Notes under the pieces: model-generated | What the model was told of the DNA's origin: nothing | The model's database searches: none | Seen by the model: the letters and a program-made list of their open reading frames with translations, nothing else | Shown here: piece after piece, positions 11,848-23,254 of the stretch | Layout of the letters: every line of letters begins with the position of its first letter | Numbering within the stretch: position 1 is the first letter of the stretch | Assembly (NCBI RefSeq): GCF_018812025.1 | Contig: NC_063051.1 | Span: 62,001 to 126,000 of the forward strand | Reading direction: 5' to 3' | DNA length: 64,000 bases | DNA from: Megalobrama amblycephala | Lineage: Eukaryota > Chordata > Actinopteri > Cypriniformes > Xenocyprididae | Translations under genes and position numbers: made by a program

Positions 11848-11898
<51 letters not shown>
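11845..11898. repeat. (TA)n microsatellite and A/T-rich tail
   Basis: About 25 TA units, followed to about 12003 by an almost pure A/T tract with ATTATTTTT blocks. Confidence 0.95.
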
Positions 11899-11903
<5 letters not shown>

Positions 11904-12747
11904 TAAAATAACTTTTTTTTATTAAAAATTATTTTTTATAAAATTTAAAAAATTAATTATTTTTAATTAAAAATATAAATTATTTTTTATTAATAATTAT
12001 TATACATTGAAGAATCTGCCGATACAACAAGATAAAATAAATACTGTAAACTGTTCTTGTTTTAAGGGTGCTTTTACTTGCAGAATATTTATAGACCAAA
12101 TACTGCACAATATCATCCCTGGATATATATAACAGTTTAACAATTTTATTTCCAGACTATAAAGAGCGACAGCTGCTCAGATAAGAATTGGGAAACGCGT
12201 GGAATGTCTTGCTCCAAACAAAGGTTTCCTTCTCTGTATTTTTGTTTGTCTTGCACATTTCCCAGAGGGGGTTCATTTGCATGGCAGTTAGAAAGACCGC
12301 AGGTTTAAGATGTGCTCTTTTCAGTGTCTTACTTTGAAACAACTTTCTCATGCACTAGATAACCATTTATGGACAGAAAGGTTACTGTCGCCGTCAAAGG
12401 TGTCCATTTACGATGAAGTTCAGTTGAGCCATTTGTCAGAACGTGCACACCTAGAACTCAGTTGATGCTCTCAATGGTTCATTGTGAAAGAGACTGCGCA
12501 CATGAAACCCTCTGAGTTTGAGTTGGGTTAAATCCATAATCCTTCAGACTTCTCCATGATGGATGTGAAAAGCATTAGGAAAAGTGCCTTTTGGGCATAA
12601 GTTTATGAGATGTACCCTCATGAAAAGCTCTTAATTAGCAGGTTTTGATGAGAAACCTAAAATTAAGTAACTGATAAACATGTTATGAACAAAATGCTTT
12701 AGTGACATTGTGCAACTTAGTAATGACAATAAAGTAATCAAAAAATA
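11899..12747. other. Intergenic, nothing recognised
   Basis: After the A/T tract, no transposon ends or convincing coding sequence were seen. The small minus-strand frame at 12157-12351 has no recognisable motif. Confidence 0.4.
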
Positions 12748-12930
12748 GGCAACACTTTATTTTCAGGGGGCGTAGCTACACGTTACTAAATGTACTTACT
12801 CCAGTAAAAACAGTAAATTATGCATAATTACAAGTAACTAACCCTAAACCATAACTCTATAGTAAGAAGTTAATATTACTCAGTACTTGTTTAAATAAGT
12901 ACAATGTAACTATGTCACCTTAAACTGAAG
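12748..12930. mobile_element. Fragment of CAACACTTTATTTT-type element
   Basis: Opens with GGCAACACTTTATTTTCAGG, the terminal motif of the element at 2251, and has A+T-rich TAACCCTAAACC-type interior sequence. The opposite terminus is not evident, so the right boundary is approximate. Confidence 0.45.
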
Positions 12931-14030
12931 TCTAACCAAAATGATCAATAAGTCATGTTTTTACATTACTTCAACTCATCAAAATAATTTAATTTCAACT
13001 TTTCATAACTAGTTAAATAAGATTCACGTCAGTTTAATATAATTTAAGGTGAAATGACTTGTTCGGTTAATTTGATTATACTTTTTTTTTAAATGTAAAC
13101 TTGAAATAGGTTGACATTTTTACGGTGAAGAGTTTCTTTTCTAGATCTTGTGGTCACTTTCACGTGATCAAGTGAAGTATAGCTAAAGAAAATTATGCTG
13201 CTAGTGCTGAAGAATATATGTTGTGGAATTTATTCTGGATATCTTTTCCCAGAAAAGCATTCCAAAATAAATTTGATAAGTCATTTTGTTATGACTAAAA
13301 TTACAAAATACAACAACAGTGACTGAATGACGAAACTCTGAGGATGACAAATATCTTCAAGAATGTTGACAACGTTAGAAAACAGTTGCATGCAATTATA
13401 TTTGCCCCCATTCGAATTAAACTTATTATTTCACGAGAATTCACTTGATGGGCAGATTTCCAAAAACAAATGACACTGATAAACATCGAGGGAGGACTTG
13501 CATGTGAACTTAAACAGGTGCTAGAGAAGTTTCCTCTATAATTTCCTTACAAACACATGCACATATAGCCTAGTGGCACAATAACTATAGCCTGCTACAT
13601 TTAGTCAATATACTCCTAAAGGGTTAAACGAAAATAAAAACTTGTTGCTACAGATACTTTAGTGAGTCATGCACAAAACTAAGATCACATAAGGTGAGAC
13701 GTCGCCATAGCAGTGTTGAATCTGCTAGTGATTAAATGTACAACACTTGAGATGCGCTGTTTTAGTGTTACCGTCAGAGGCTCACTGATAATAGGTTGTA
13801 CTAGTATAATGATATAATGATATATAATGAATTCAAAAGTTAGATTAGATCACTTGGTGCCAAACCAAACAGTTTACCAACAGAACTCGCTCTAGCAACA
13901 CAAAACGCTCGAACGCTTTCCATGAGAAAATCTATAGGACAGTTCATCACAAAACATACCGTCATTACTTATCTCTTTATTCTAACATAAGTTCATAAAA
14001 ACAGTTGTAGATTGCAACATGTATATGTAA
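12931..14030. other. Intergenic, nothing recognised
   Basis: A possible weak palindrome around 12916-13055 (CACCTTAAA against TTTAAGGTG). Otherwise no repeat or gene signature. Confidence 0.35.
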
Positions 14031-14035
14031 CAGAG

Positions 14036-14183
14036 GCCAGGTAGTAGTCGCTGTGCGAGTAAAACCTCACTCCTCTGATCTCAAGAGAGGTTGCAGCTTT
14101 TAGCCTCCTTGTTAGAGCGTCCAACTCCCATGCCAGAGACCCAGGTCCGAAGCCAGCGCCAAGTAGGACCTGGGTGAGGGGTT
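14036..14183 (+). repeat. tRNA-derived SINE-like repeat
   Basis: Contains a box-A-like TTAGAGCGTCCAACTCCCA and a box-B-like GGTCCGAAGCC spaced as in a tRNA gene, preceded by a leader with CTCAAGAGAGGTTGCAGC. No clean tRNA cloverleaf is visible, and box B departs from the GGTTCGAAnCC consensus, so this is read as a degenerate tRNA-related repeat, not a working tRNA. It abuts the Tc1 element at 14189. Confidence 0.5.
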
Positions 14184-14188
14184 ACATA

Positions 14189-15672
<1,484 letters not shown>

Positions 15673-16489
15673 TATATGGTAGTTTGTAAAACTATTTAGC
15701 TAGGATTATTTAAAGAACTATAGAGTCTTGTAAAAGCTATCTAGAATTAAAAATCATACGCTGTAATTTACAGTATTTCACAATTGCTAAAACACTAAAC
15801 CCCATTCTCTGAACCCAATGCTCAGTGGCCTAAACCCATTTGTTGAATCAGTCACTTTGTAGGCAAAACCTTAAACAAGTTCAGGTAGTTAAGACACTGT
15901 TTGCAAATCTCATCCACTCTTTTTGCAAAACTCTAAACACATTCTTACTCACTAAAACACATTTTGCACTGTGTTGCAAAATGGTAAATACATGTGGCAA
16001 AAGTTAAACACAACTACAACACAGTTGTCATCCTTTAAACACAATGACTCAAAATTATTCACACTTATTTCTAATGAAGTGATCAAATCAACTGTATAAA
16101 ATATAGGTCAGTTCAGAGTGCACAGGTGACACAGGTGCTGAATGATGATACCAACAATAGATGGAAACAATCTGAAAAGTAGAGAAGGAAGAGTATGTGT
16201 AAGAGGATGATGAGGAGAAAGAGCAAGGGGTTGTGGAGACAAGGCTGTCAAGGCTGGATCCGGCACAGGTTTTTCCCTTTGCCTGGCAAGAGACGACATT
16301 GCCTGTGATGTGGAAAATGTCCTCAACAATATTCAATAATATTCAACAATATTATTGATCTGACAGTACTGACATTATAGGATGAGAACTGAACTAAGCT
16401 AGCCTAGATGATGACATCACTGTTTTCTGCAGAATTGCTTTATAGAGGAAAATAATTACAGTAATTTACATAATAATTGATGATCTTTA

Positions 16490-16625
16490 CAGTGTAAGTG
16501 AATCAACACTGAACTGACTTCAGCTGAACAATGACACTATTTTCTTTTAGAGCTGTACAGCCAAAATGAACCCTCTTTGCATTACTGATCATCATGTACC
16601 TGTTATCACTGTAAAGCTGCTTTGA
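16490..16625. repeat. Dispersed repeat, inverted relative to 3690-3960
   Basis: GAACTGACTTCAGCTGAACA, ATTACTGATCATCATGTACC and GTAAAGCTGCTTTGACTA match the reverse complement of motifs in the 3.7-3.95 kb repeat. Lies inside the element at 15771-17303. Confidence 0.5.
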
Positions 16626-16715
16626 CTATACTAGACTAGACTAGACTAGACTAGACTAGACTATACTATACTATACTATACTATACTATACTAGACTAGA
16701 CTAGACTAGACTAGT
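16624..16715. repeat. Pentanucleotide microsatellite (CTAGA/CTATA)n
   Basis: Runs of ACTAG repeats flank a central block of ACTAT repeats, giving a compound five-base array of about 18 units. Confidence 0.95.
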
Positions 16716-17566
16716 ATCTGTGTAGTATAAATGTGTAGCCGGACCCAACATGAAGACGTGATGCTGAAGCAGAATGAATCTCTCACTGACTCACTGAACT
16801 TTGTTTTTTTTTGTGTGTGTGTGTGTGTACTATATCATGCTTGTCATTTAGAGTTTTGACCTTTTGACCTTTTAGTCATTTGCATTTAGACTGCTGTATG
16901 TTTGCAGTATGTAAGTACTGTATATACAGACATTCAATACTATATAATATTGAATATAATACTGTACTTGCAGTACATACAGTATACTTTAAATTCACAT
17001 TACTTGTGATTTCTATACATTTTATGTAATGGCAAAATGTGTTTACTGTGTTACAATATACTTTTTTTTCTGTAACCTCATGTTCTGGATGTTGTGTTTT
17101 CCATTTTTTAATGTAGCGTCTAATGAATGATCTGTATGTGTTTATATTTTGCTTAATGTGTGTATGATCTGAAAGCTTTGTTTGATTTTGCCATAAGATT
17201 CAGAAGTTTTGTGAAATTAGTTTGAAGATTGGATTTGTGTTTAATGTTTTGAGAAAATGAGTGATGGTTTCAAGAAATGTGTTTTAGCAATTGTGAAATA
17301 CTGTAATATACCTATGTAAATTAATGAAAAGAGAAATTATGACAATAATTGTTATTTAATGTTGTTATTATTAGTGTTCTACGTGCTAAGCGCGCTATTG
17401 CTATGGTTATCGGACGCGATAGTTTGCAATAGTTTGGCACCACCCGCCACGTAAAAAACAAACCGTGACCTCTGACTAACTTGTAATCTACCAAGATAAT
17501 GTTTGACGCTGTTCCTTAAATTACATAGGACTAAAACTCTTTGGTAGGGTTCATTCTGATGCATAT

Positions 17567-17852
17567 ATAGACCTTATTCACAGCAGCTCCATCTTTGATT
17601 TTTAACGGCAGTGAAAGCGAGACTGTGAGGGATAGACAGAGATCTCTTAAGTGTGTTGTAGCTACTATTATTTGATGTGTTTTTGGATTGTTCTGCTGTC
17701 GAAACACTGCGGAAATATCTTAGAAATTTCAGTAGACAAAAAAACTTCATAGAAAATTACAAGTGATAGGAGCTTTGTACAGCTTTTTACAGATGTAATT
17801 GAAAACATGGCAGCAAGTCATCTGTCATGGTGCTGCTCTGAATAAGGTCTAT
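17567..17852. mobile_element. TIR MITE (ATAGACCTTATTCA)
   Basis: ATAGACCTTATTCACAGCAGC at the left (written here as its inner 14-mer in the name) pairs with GCTGCTCTGAATAAGGTCTA at the right, an inverted repeat of about 20 bases with one mismatch. The body has no coding sequence. Confidence 0.75.
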
Positions 17853-18144
17853 TGTTCATCATTCATACTAAACTAGTACTAAATGATTTCATAAACAACT
17901 GCAATGTCAAATGATCAGAAAGTAGGCTACCCAATGTTGCCAGTATACTACCTATGTGTACAAACCCAATTCCAAAAAAGTTGGGACACTGTACAAATTG
18001 TGAATAAAAACAGAATGCAATGATGTGGAAGTTTCAAATTTCAATTCTTTATTCAGAATACAACAAAGATGACATATCAAATGTTTAAACTGAGAAAATG
18101 TATAATTTTAAGGGAAAAATAAGTTGATTTTAAATTTCATGGCA

Positions 18145-18438
18145 TCAACACATCTCAAAAAAGTTGGGACAAGGCCATGTTTCCCACTGTGTGGCATCCC
18201 CTCTTCTTTTTATAACAGTCTGCAAACGTCTGGGGACTGAGGAGACAAGTTGCTCAAGTTTAGGAATAGGAATGTTGTCCCATTCTTGTCTAATACAGGC
18301 TTCTAGTTGCTCAACTGTCTTAGGTCTTCTTTGTCGCATCTTCCTCTTTATGATGCGCCAAATGTTTTCTATGGGTGAAAGATCTGGACTGCAGGCTGGC
18401 CATTTCAGTACCCGGATCCTTCTTCTACGCAGCCATGA
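18145..18438 (-). pseudogene. Tc1-like transposase, C-terminal part
   Basis: Minus-strand frame RRRRIRVLKWPACSPDLSPI followed by ENIWRIIKRKMRQ. It holds the last acidic residue of the DDE/D triad (SPDLSPIENIW) and ends after RRGDATQWET and a short tail. It is the continuation of the fragment at 20061-20780 once the insertion is ignored. Reading into the insertion gives a spurious N-terminus, so the long frame starting at 18594 should not be taken as one protein. Confidence 0.9.
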
Positions 18439-20060
18439 ATTCAGGGGTGTGATTCTTCCGGAAAAATCCGGAAATCCGGCTTTTCCGACCTGAAAATGAT
18501 GCTCTCGTAAATCATGCAAAAAACAAAAAAAAAAAACAAAGGGGGAGGGGGGAGGGGTTGCGGCGGTTGCGATGGGTCGAGTATTGGTAAACATAATGAC
18601 CGCTCACCGCTGTCAACGTTTTTTGTGCCTCTGATTCATGTCGTCATGTCACTCCGCAAGTAGTCCAATCATTTGTCACGATTGAAGTTCAAAGTGTACG
18701 CGCACTGTTATGAATGCGCACACACAGTGAGGGAAAAAAAATCGCGCCATGATCTCGCAAAGCAACGCGCAGAGAGACCAGACAGTGTACAGACTAGTGA
18801 GTTTTTGTGACAATTGTGAGGGAAATACACAATTTATACCCATAAACTGTGTACTCTCGTGATGTTGCCATGACAGAGTGTTAGGATGATTAGGAAAGAA
18901 TATGCCACCGCTACGTTTACATTACGCCTCCACTGTCGTTTTGCTTTGTATTTAAATAAAAAAACATTTAATTCAGTTGGATAACGGTCGCCGCCGCTCC
19001 ACATTCACAGAGTACACGCGATCACGAAAGTGAAAGTAAACGCGCGCGCGCATTCAAACGTGATTTCAATACCCCGCAATTTGAAAGCGGCTCCCTGATG
19101 AATGCAGATATCTCTCAATATATTAAAGCTATTTTAGGCTGGGCAGTGTAGTTGTAACCATCTCTTATCTCTGTATCAAAGACAAATTTGGTCTTATTTG
19201 CACTTTGAATATTGAGAGAGTGCGATTATGGTTGCAGTTATTGTAAAGTGTTACCATAAAAATGAATAACAGGTTTCTCTTAATCTTATTAAGCACAAAC
19301 AATAAGGTTTAATTTGTTAACATTAGTTAATGCACTGTGAACTATCATGAACTAACAATGAATGACTATTTTTATTAACTAACATAAACAAAGATTAATA
19401 AATACTGCAGCAAAGATATTGCTCATTGTTAGTTGATGTTGGTTAATACATTAATGTTAATAAATGAGATCTTATTGTAAAGTGTTACCATTTTTATTCA
19501 TACTGTTTTTATTATATGATCAGTTTGTGGAAAGGAGTTCAGTTGGGAGGTCAAAAGTTGTAGAAGCTCATAAATCATGTACAGTAAGATCTGAAGAGAC
19601 TGAAATCATACAGAAGTCAGTCAGTTGAGTTTGTGTCAAAACCTTTTACAGTACTTGAGTATTGTTGTCTTTTACTGCATATGATAATTCATACTCAGAA
19701 AGTAGAACTGAAATGACATTCATTACAAGAGGATTAGTTAAAACATTTCAAATACACCTGCAGAATATTTTTTCTAGTCGTGTATTTCGCTATCTTGTCT
19801 CGTCTCGTGAACTCAATCTCGAGTCTCGTCTCGTGAGATACCTGTCTCGTCACACCCCTAATAGTTTATATAGAATTAAGTTAGCATTAGCAGAGTTGTC
19901 TGTTTTGCAGCACTGAGCAGTTATTTTACATAACTTTATCATAAAAAAACAGTACAAAAACAAGCCACGCCCCTCCCCCATAACAAAGCCCCGCCCCCAT
20001 GGTAAGTGCACCGTATAGTTTCCTGCTTTTTTGTCCTTTGCCAATCACACCTATGCATGA
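18439..20060. other. 1.6 kb insertion inside the Tc1 copy
   Basis: Flanked by CATGA at 18434-18438 and 20056-20060, a likely 5-bp target duplication. The transposase sequence resumes exactly after the second CATGA. Near its left edge is AGGGGTGTGA and at about 19849-19858 TCACACCCCT, inverted copies of each other that may be the termini of a hAT-like element within the insertion. The segment 19790-19850 is rich in CTCGTCTCGTG blocks. No transposase is recognised, and part of 19900-20050 lies outside those inner termini, so the insertion is probably composite. Confidence 0.6.
19243..19489. mobile_element. Fragments of TAACACTTTACA-type MITE
   Basis: TATTGTAAAGTGTTACCAT occurs twice in the same orientation, near 19240 and 19472, with TTAACATTAGTTAATGCA between them. 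These are two right ends, so this is one or two incomplete copies of the family seen intact at 3233-3498. Confidence 0.6.
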
Positions 20061-20780
20061 TGTTGTAATTGATGCGGTATGTGGTCTGGCATTGTCATGT
20101 TGGAAAATGCAAGGTCTTCCCTGAAAGAGACGACGTCTGGATGGGAGCATATGTTGTTCTAGAACTTGGATATACCTTTCAGCATTGATGGTGCCTTTCC
20201 AGATGTGTAAGCTGCCCATGCCACAAGCACTCATGCAACCCCATACCATCAGAGATGCAGGCTTCTGAACTGAGTGCTGATAACAACTTGGGTTGTCCTT
20301 GTCCTCTTTAGTCCGGATGACATGGCGTCACAGTTTTCCAAAAAGAACTTCAAATTTTGATTCATCTGACCACAGAACAGTTTTCCACTTTGCCACAGTC
20401 CATTTTAAATGAGCCTTGGCCCAGAGAAAACGCCTGCGCTTCTGGATCATGTTTAGATATGGCTTCTTTTTTGACCTATAGAGTTTTAGCCGGCAACGGC
20501 GAATGGCACGGTGGATTGTGTTCACCGACAATGTTTTCTGGAAGTATTCCTGAGCCCATGTTGTGATTTCCATTACAGTAGCATTCCTGTATGTGATGCA
20601 GTGCCGTCTAAGGGCCCGAAGATCACGGGCATCCAGTATGGTTTTCCGGCCTTGACCCTTACGCACAGAGATTGTTCCAGATTCTCTGAATCTTTGGATG
20701 GTATTATACATGGTAGATGATGATAACTTCAAACTCTTTGCAATTTTTCTCTGAGAAACTCCTTTCTGATATTGATACAA
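20061..20780 (-). pseudogene. Tc1-like transposase, N-terminal and core part
   Basis: Minus-strand frame 20780-20328 encodes the DNA-binding region (QYQKGVSQRKIAKSLKLSS, then FRESGTISVRKGQGRKT) and the first catalytic Asp in VLWSDESKFEVLFGK, then stops. The reading continues in another frame as MVWGCMSACGMGSLHIWKGT and reaches the second catalytic Asp in IFQHDNARPHTASITT before the insertion boundary at 20060. The usual N-terminus is missing. Shifted frame, truncation and insertion make it non-functional. Confidence 0.92.
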
Positions 20781-20785
20781 TAGGC

Positions 20786-21268
20786 TGCTAGTGGGTGCTA
20801 AGAAAAGTCATCATATCTCTCCTATTTTGGCATCTCTGAAGTGGCTTCCAGTGGACTACAGAATAAAATATAAAATTCTGTTGTATGTTTTTAAAGCAGT
20901 GCATGGAATGAATCCTGCTTATGTGTCTGAGCTCATTGCTCTTCACCAAGCACCGAGGCCTTTAAGATCAAGTCAAAAGTTATTGCTTGCTGTCCCTCAA
21001 ACTCATTTAAAGTTAAAAGCGGATCAGGCCTTTGCTGTTGCGGGTCCGATGCTCTGGAATAGCCTTCCTCAGGAACTTGGAGAAGTCACATCTTTAAATG
21101 CTTTTAAAACTGATGTTTAAAACTACTTCTTGTCTTTAGCCTTGAGAGGGTGGGCTAATATCTGTTGTTTTTGATGAAGTGTCTCTAGATTGTACAGCAC
21201 TTTGGTCTGCAGGTACAGTTGTAAAGTGCTTTATAAATAAAGTGAATGAATGAATGAATGAATGAATG
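20786..21268 (+). mobile_element. L2-type LINE, 3' end fragment
   Basis: The open frame (to 21120) matches the C-terminal tail that follows reverse transcriptase in L2/CR1-clade LINEs: HISPILASLKWLPVDYRIKY, ILLYVFKAVHGMNPAY, PRPLRSS, FAVAGPMLWNSLPQ. It is followed by a short 3' UTR and an (ATGA)n tail at 21243-21268, typical of L2 ends. No reverse transcriptase motifs are present, so it is a 5'-truncated dead copy. Confidence 0.88.
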
Positions 21269-22836
21269 ATTTATCAGCATTTTCATGCATTAGCCAACTG
21301 CAGGATAAGTCTGGAAACACAGCAAAGAGAGGTGCATATCAACTCTTAGGAATAAGATATTTGCCCTTTGAGACTGCACGACTGTTTACTTACCATACCA
21401 ACAAACTATTACACCCAACTGTGTCAATACCGAGTCTAAATGTGTATGTTTACCCCCCCACACTAGAAAATTATGAAAATGCACAGTCTTGGTTGATCTC
21501 TACACCCTGCAGTATTAAAGGAAGCTGTTCTACTGAAATACACTAATGACAATGCCCTGCAGTCTGAAGTCTGAAACTTCCTTGTTTGCAGTTGTCGTCT
21601 TGGTGAGGCTTTAGTGACATCACAGGGAAAAAACTACATTTAGGGAGTTAAAAATCGGCACAAAAATCCAGTCAAACTTTTCAAATGAAGCAATATCCAA
21701 CACCAGAAAACTATTGCTGACAGTTTAAACAGAGAAAAAAGAAATGCTCAAGGCTCATTTCACTTAAATCAGTGTTTTTATACAAGAGCCCATTACCATC
21801 CTCCAGATACCACAGAATTTGCCTGTCGCTTCAAACTCCCACAGCCCACACAAGTGCAGCTGTCAAACCAAGAGGAAATACTTTGCATTTGTTTAAGGTC
21901 TTTCAATGATCTTACATGTTTGTTAGGTGGGTAATATTACGATAGTGCCAAGGCAAGTTGCACAAGACCTGAGATGTGAGCAAATATTTGCCTAGATATG
22001 GTCTCCTCATCCCAGATCAGCACATCCCAGCTATGGTAATTAGTGTAAACAAGATTATATTCTTCCTGAAGGGCCATAGAACATCAGGGTTGTACTGGAA
22101 TTCAGTTTATGATTAGAAGTAGACATGGTTTTGGTCATAAAAGGCATAAACATATAATCTTCACAAGTGAAATTCTCTTTGGTATTACTGGGGATGGGGA
22201 AACTTTAAAGTCCCCATGTAGTCAATCATTTTACCCCTTAAAACTCATCTTTGATCACCAAAATGACATTTAATTGACATCACACCCTTGCCTCATTTAG
22301 TATATGTGGTTCTATAAATATGCAAACTTTAAGGAGAAAATACTCAGCAATGGTGCTGACTAATAAATTTGCACATGGTTTGTCTGAAAGCATATTAAAA
22401 ACACCACATAAACATTAAAACATTAGACAAACATTAAAAACTTGATTTTCACCACTTTAAAGGAGTTAAAAATCTGTTAAAATGAGCGACTGTCAATGAT
22501 TAGATATCAAAATATCACACCAAGTAGTTTTAAATTGCACACAAAGTTCATAGTTAATGTGAAGTTGAACAAATGATTCTGTGTGAACTTGAGAACAGAC
22601 TTCATACATCCACTAAAATCACCAGAACTCAAGTTAAAAGTCATTGAGGCTTCAAAAATGAAGTGAAGCTAGTGAAACAATCCTTTTGGCTCAGGGACAG
22701 ACATTTGCTTTGATATTGTATCAAATACAATGACATTCAGACATATTTAAGTGCAACTTAAGTGTGCAAATACATTTTGGCACCTGAACTTGTTAAATTG
22801 CCATAGTACATTAAATGTAAGGTGTATAACATTTAA
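21269..22836. other. Intergenic, nothing recognised
   Basis: Downstream flank of ILRUN with no clear transposon ends. The frame at 21262-21546 starts inside the L2 tail and has no recognisable domain. Confidence 0.35.
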
Positions 22837-23038
22837 TAAGGGTTTTTGCAACGATACCATAAAACTATTTTGGGTTTTCCAAATAAGCTTTCAGTGAACA
22901 GTTCTTAAAAGAACCAGATTCACTTAGTATGGAGAACATTTTAATAATCGTTTGTGCAAAGGAAAGGTTCCATGAACATTAAAGGTTCTTAATGGAACAT
23001 TCATGCCAATAAAGAACTTTTATTTTCAGAATGTAAAA
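22837..23038. mobile_element. Diverged GGTTCTT hairpin MITE fragment
   Basis: AACAGTTCTTAAAAGAACCA, AAAGGAAAGGTTCCATGAAC and AATAAAGAACTTTTATTTTC resemble the interior and one end of the element at 8402-8678, in the opposite sense. Confidence 0.5.
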
Positions 23039-23254
23039 CAAATAAAAACACTAATATTCCTATTAGGCCAATGCTGGCAAGGAATTGAATGCTTCAAGAC
23101 AGTATGTTTACTGCCAAATCATTTTTGAAGGTAAAAAACAAGCAAGATGTAAAAGGACAATGACTTCTTCTGGGAACTGCATTAACAAAATCACACCGCT
23201 CACATATGCTGCATGCAAAACACATGACGACAGAATCATTTGTTTCAGTGTTAA

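Larger units (their letters stand above)
15771..17303. mobile_element. TA-flanked TIR transposon, non-autonomous
   Basis: The left end CAGTATTTCACAATTGCTAA and right end TTAGCAATTGTGAAATACTG are perfect inverted repeats extended by AACAC/GTGTT, with TA outside each end, as for Tc1/mariner superfamily insertions. The region near 16150-16330 (GGAAACAATCTGAAAAGTAG, AAGAGACGACATTGCC) may be the start of a former coding region, but no transposase core is recognisable. The middle contains unrelated repeats (dispersed repeat 16490-16630, microsatellite 16624-16715), so this is a decayed, internally rearranged copy. Confidence 0.8.
17961..20780 (-). mobile_element. Second Tc1-like transposon, split by an insertion
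   Basis: One end is at 17961 (CAAACCCAATTCCAAAAAAG, then TTGGGAC) with TA just outside. The transposase lies on the minus strand and is interrupted between 18438 and 20061 by unrelated DNA. The 5' part of the element is lost: its transposase start and other terminus are replaced at about 20780 by L2 LINE sequence. A fossil with three layers: Tc1 copy, later insertion, and truncation. Confidence 0.9.

Noticed and set aside
14100..14172. Functional tRNA gene
   Set aside because: Box A and B similarity only; arms do not pair into a clean cloverleaf, and box B is degenerate. Treated as a SINE-like repeat.
18145..18594. 149-codon transposase-like protein
   Set aside because: The N-terminal third is insertion sequence; only the part left of 18438 is transposase.
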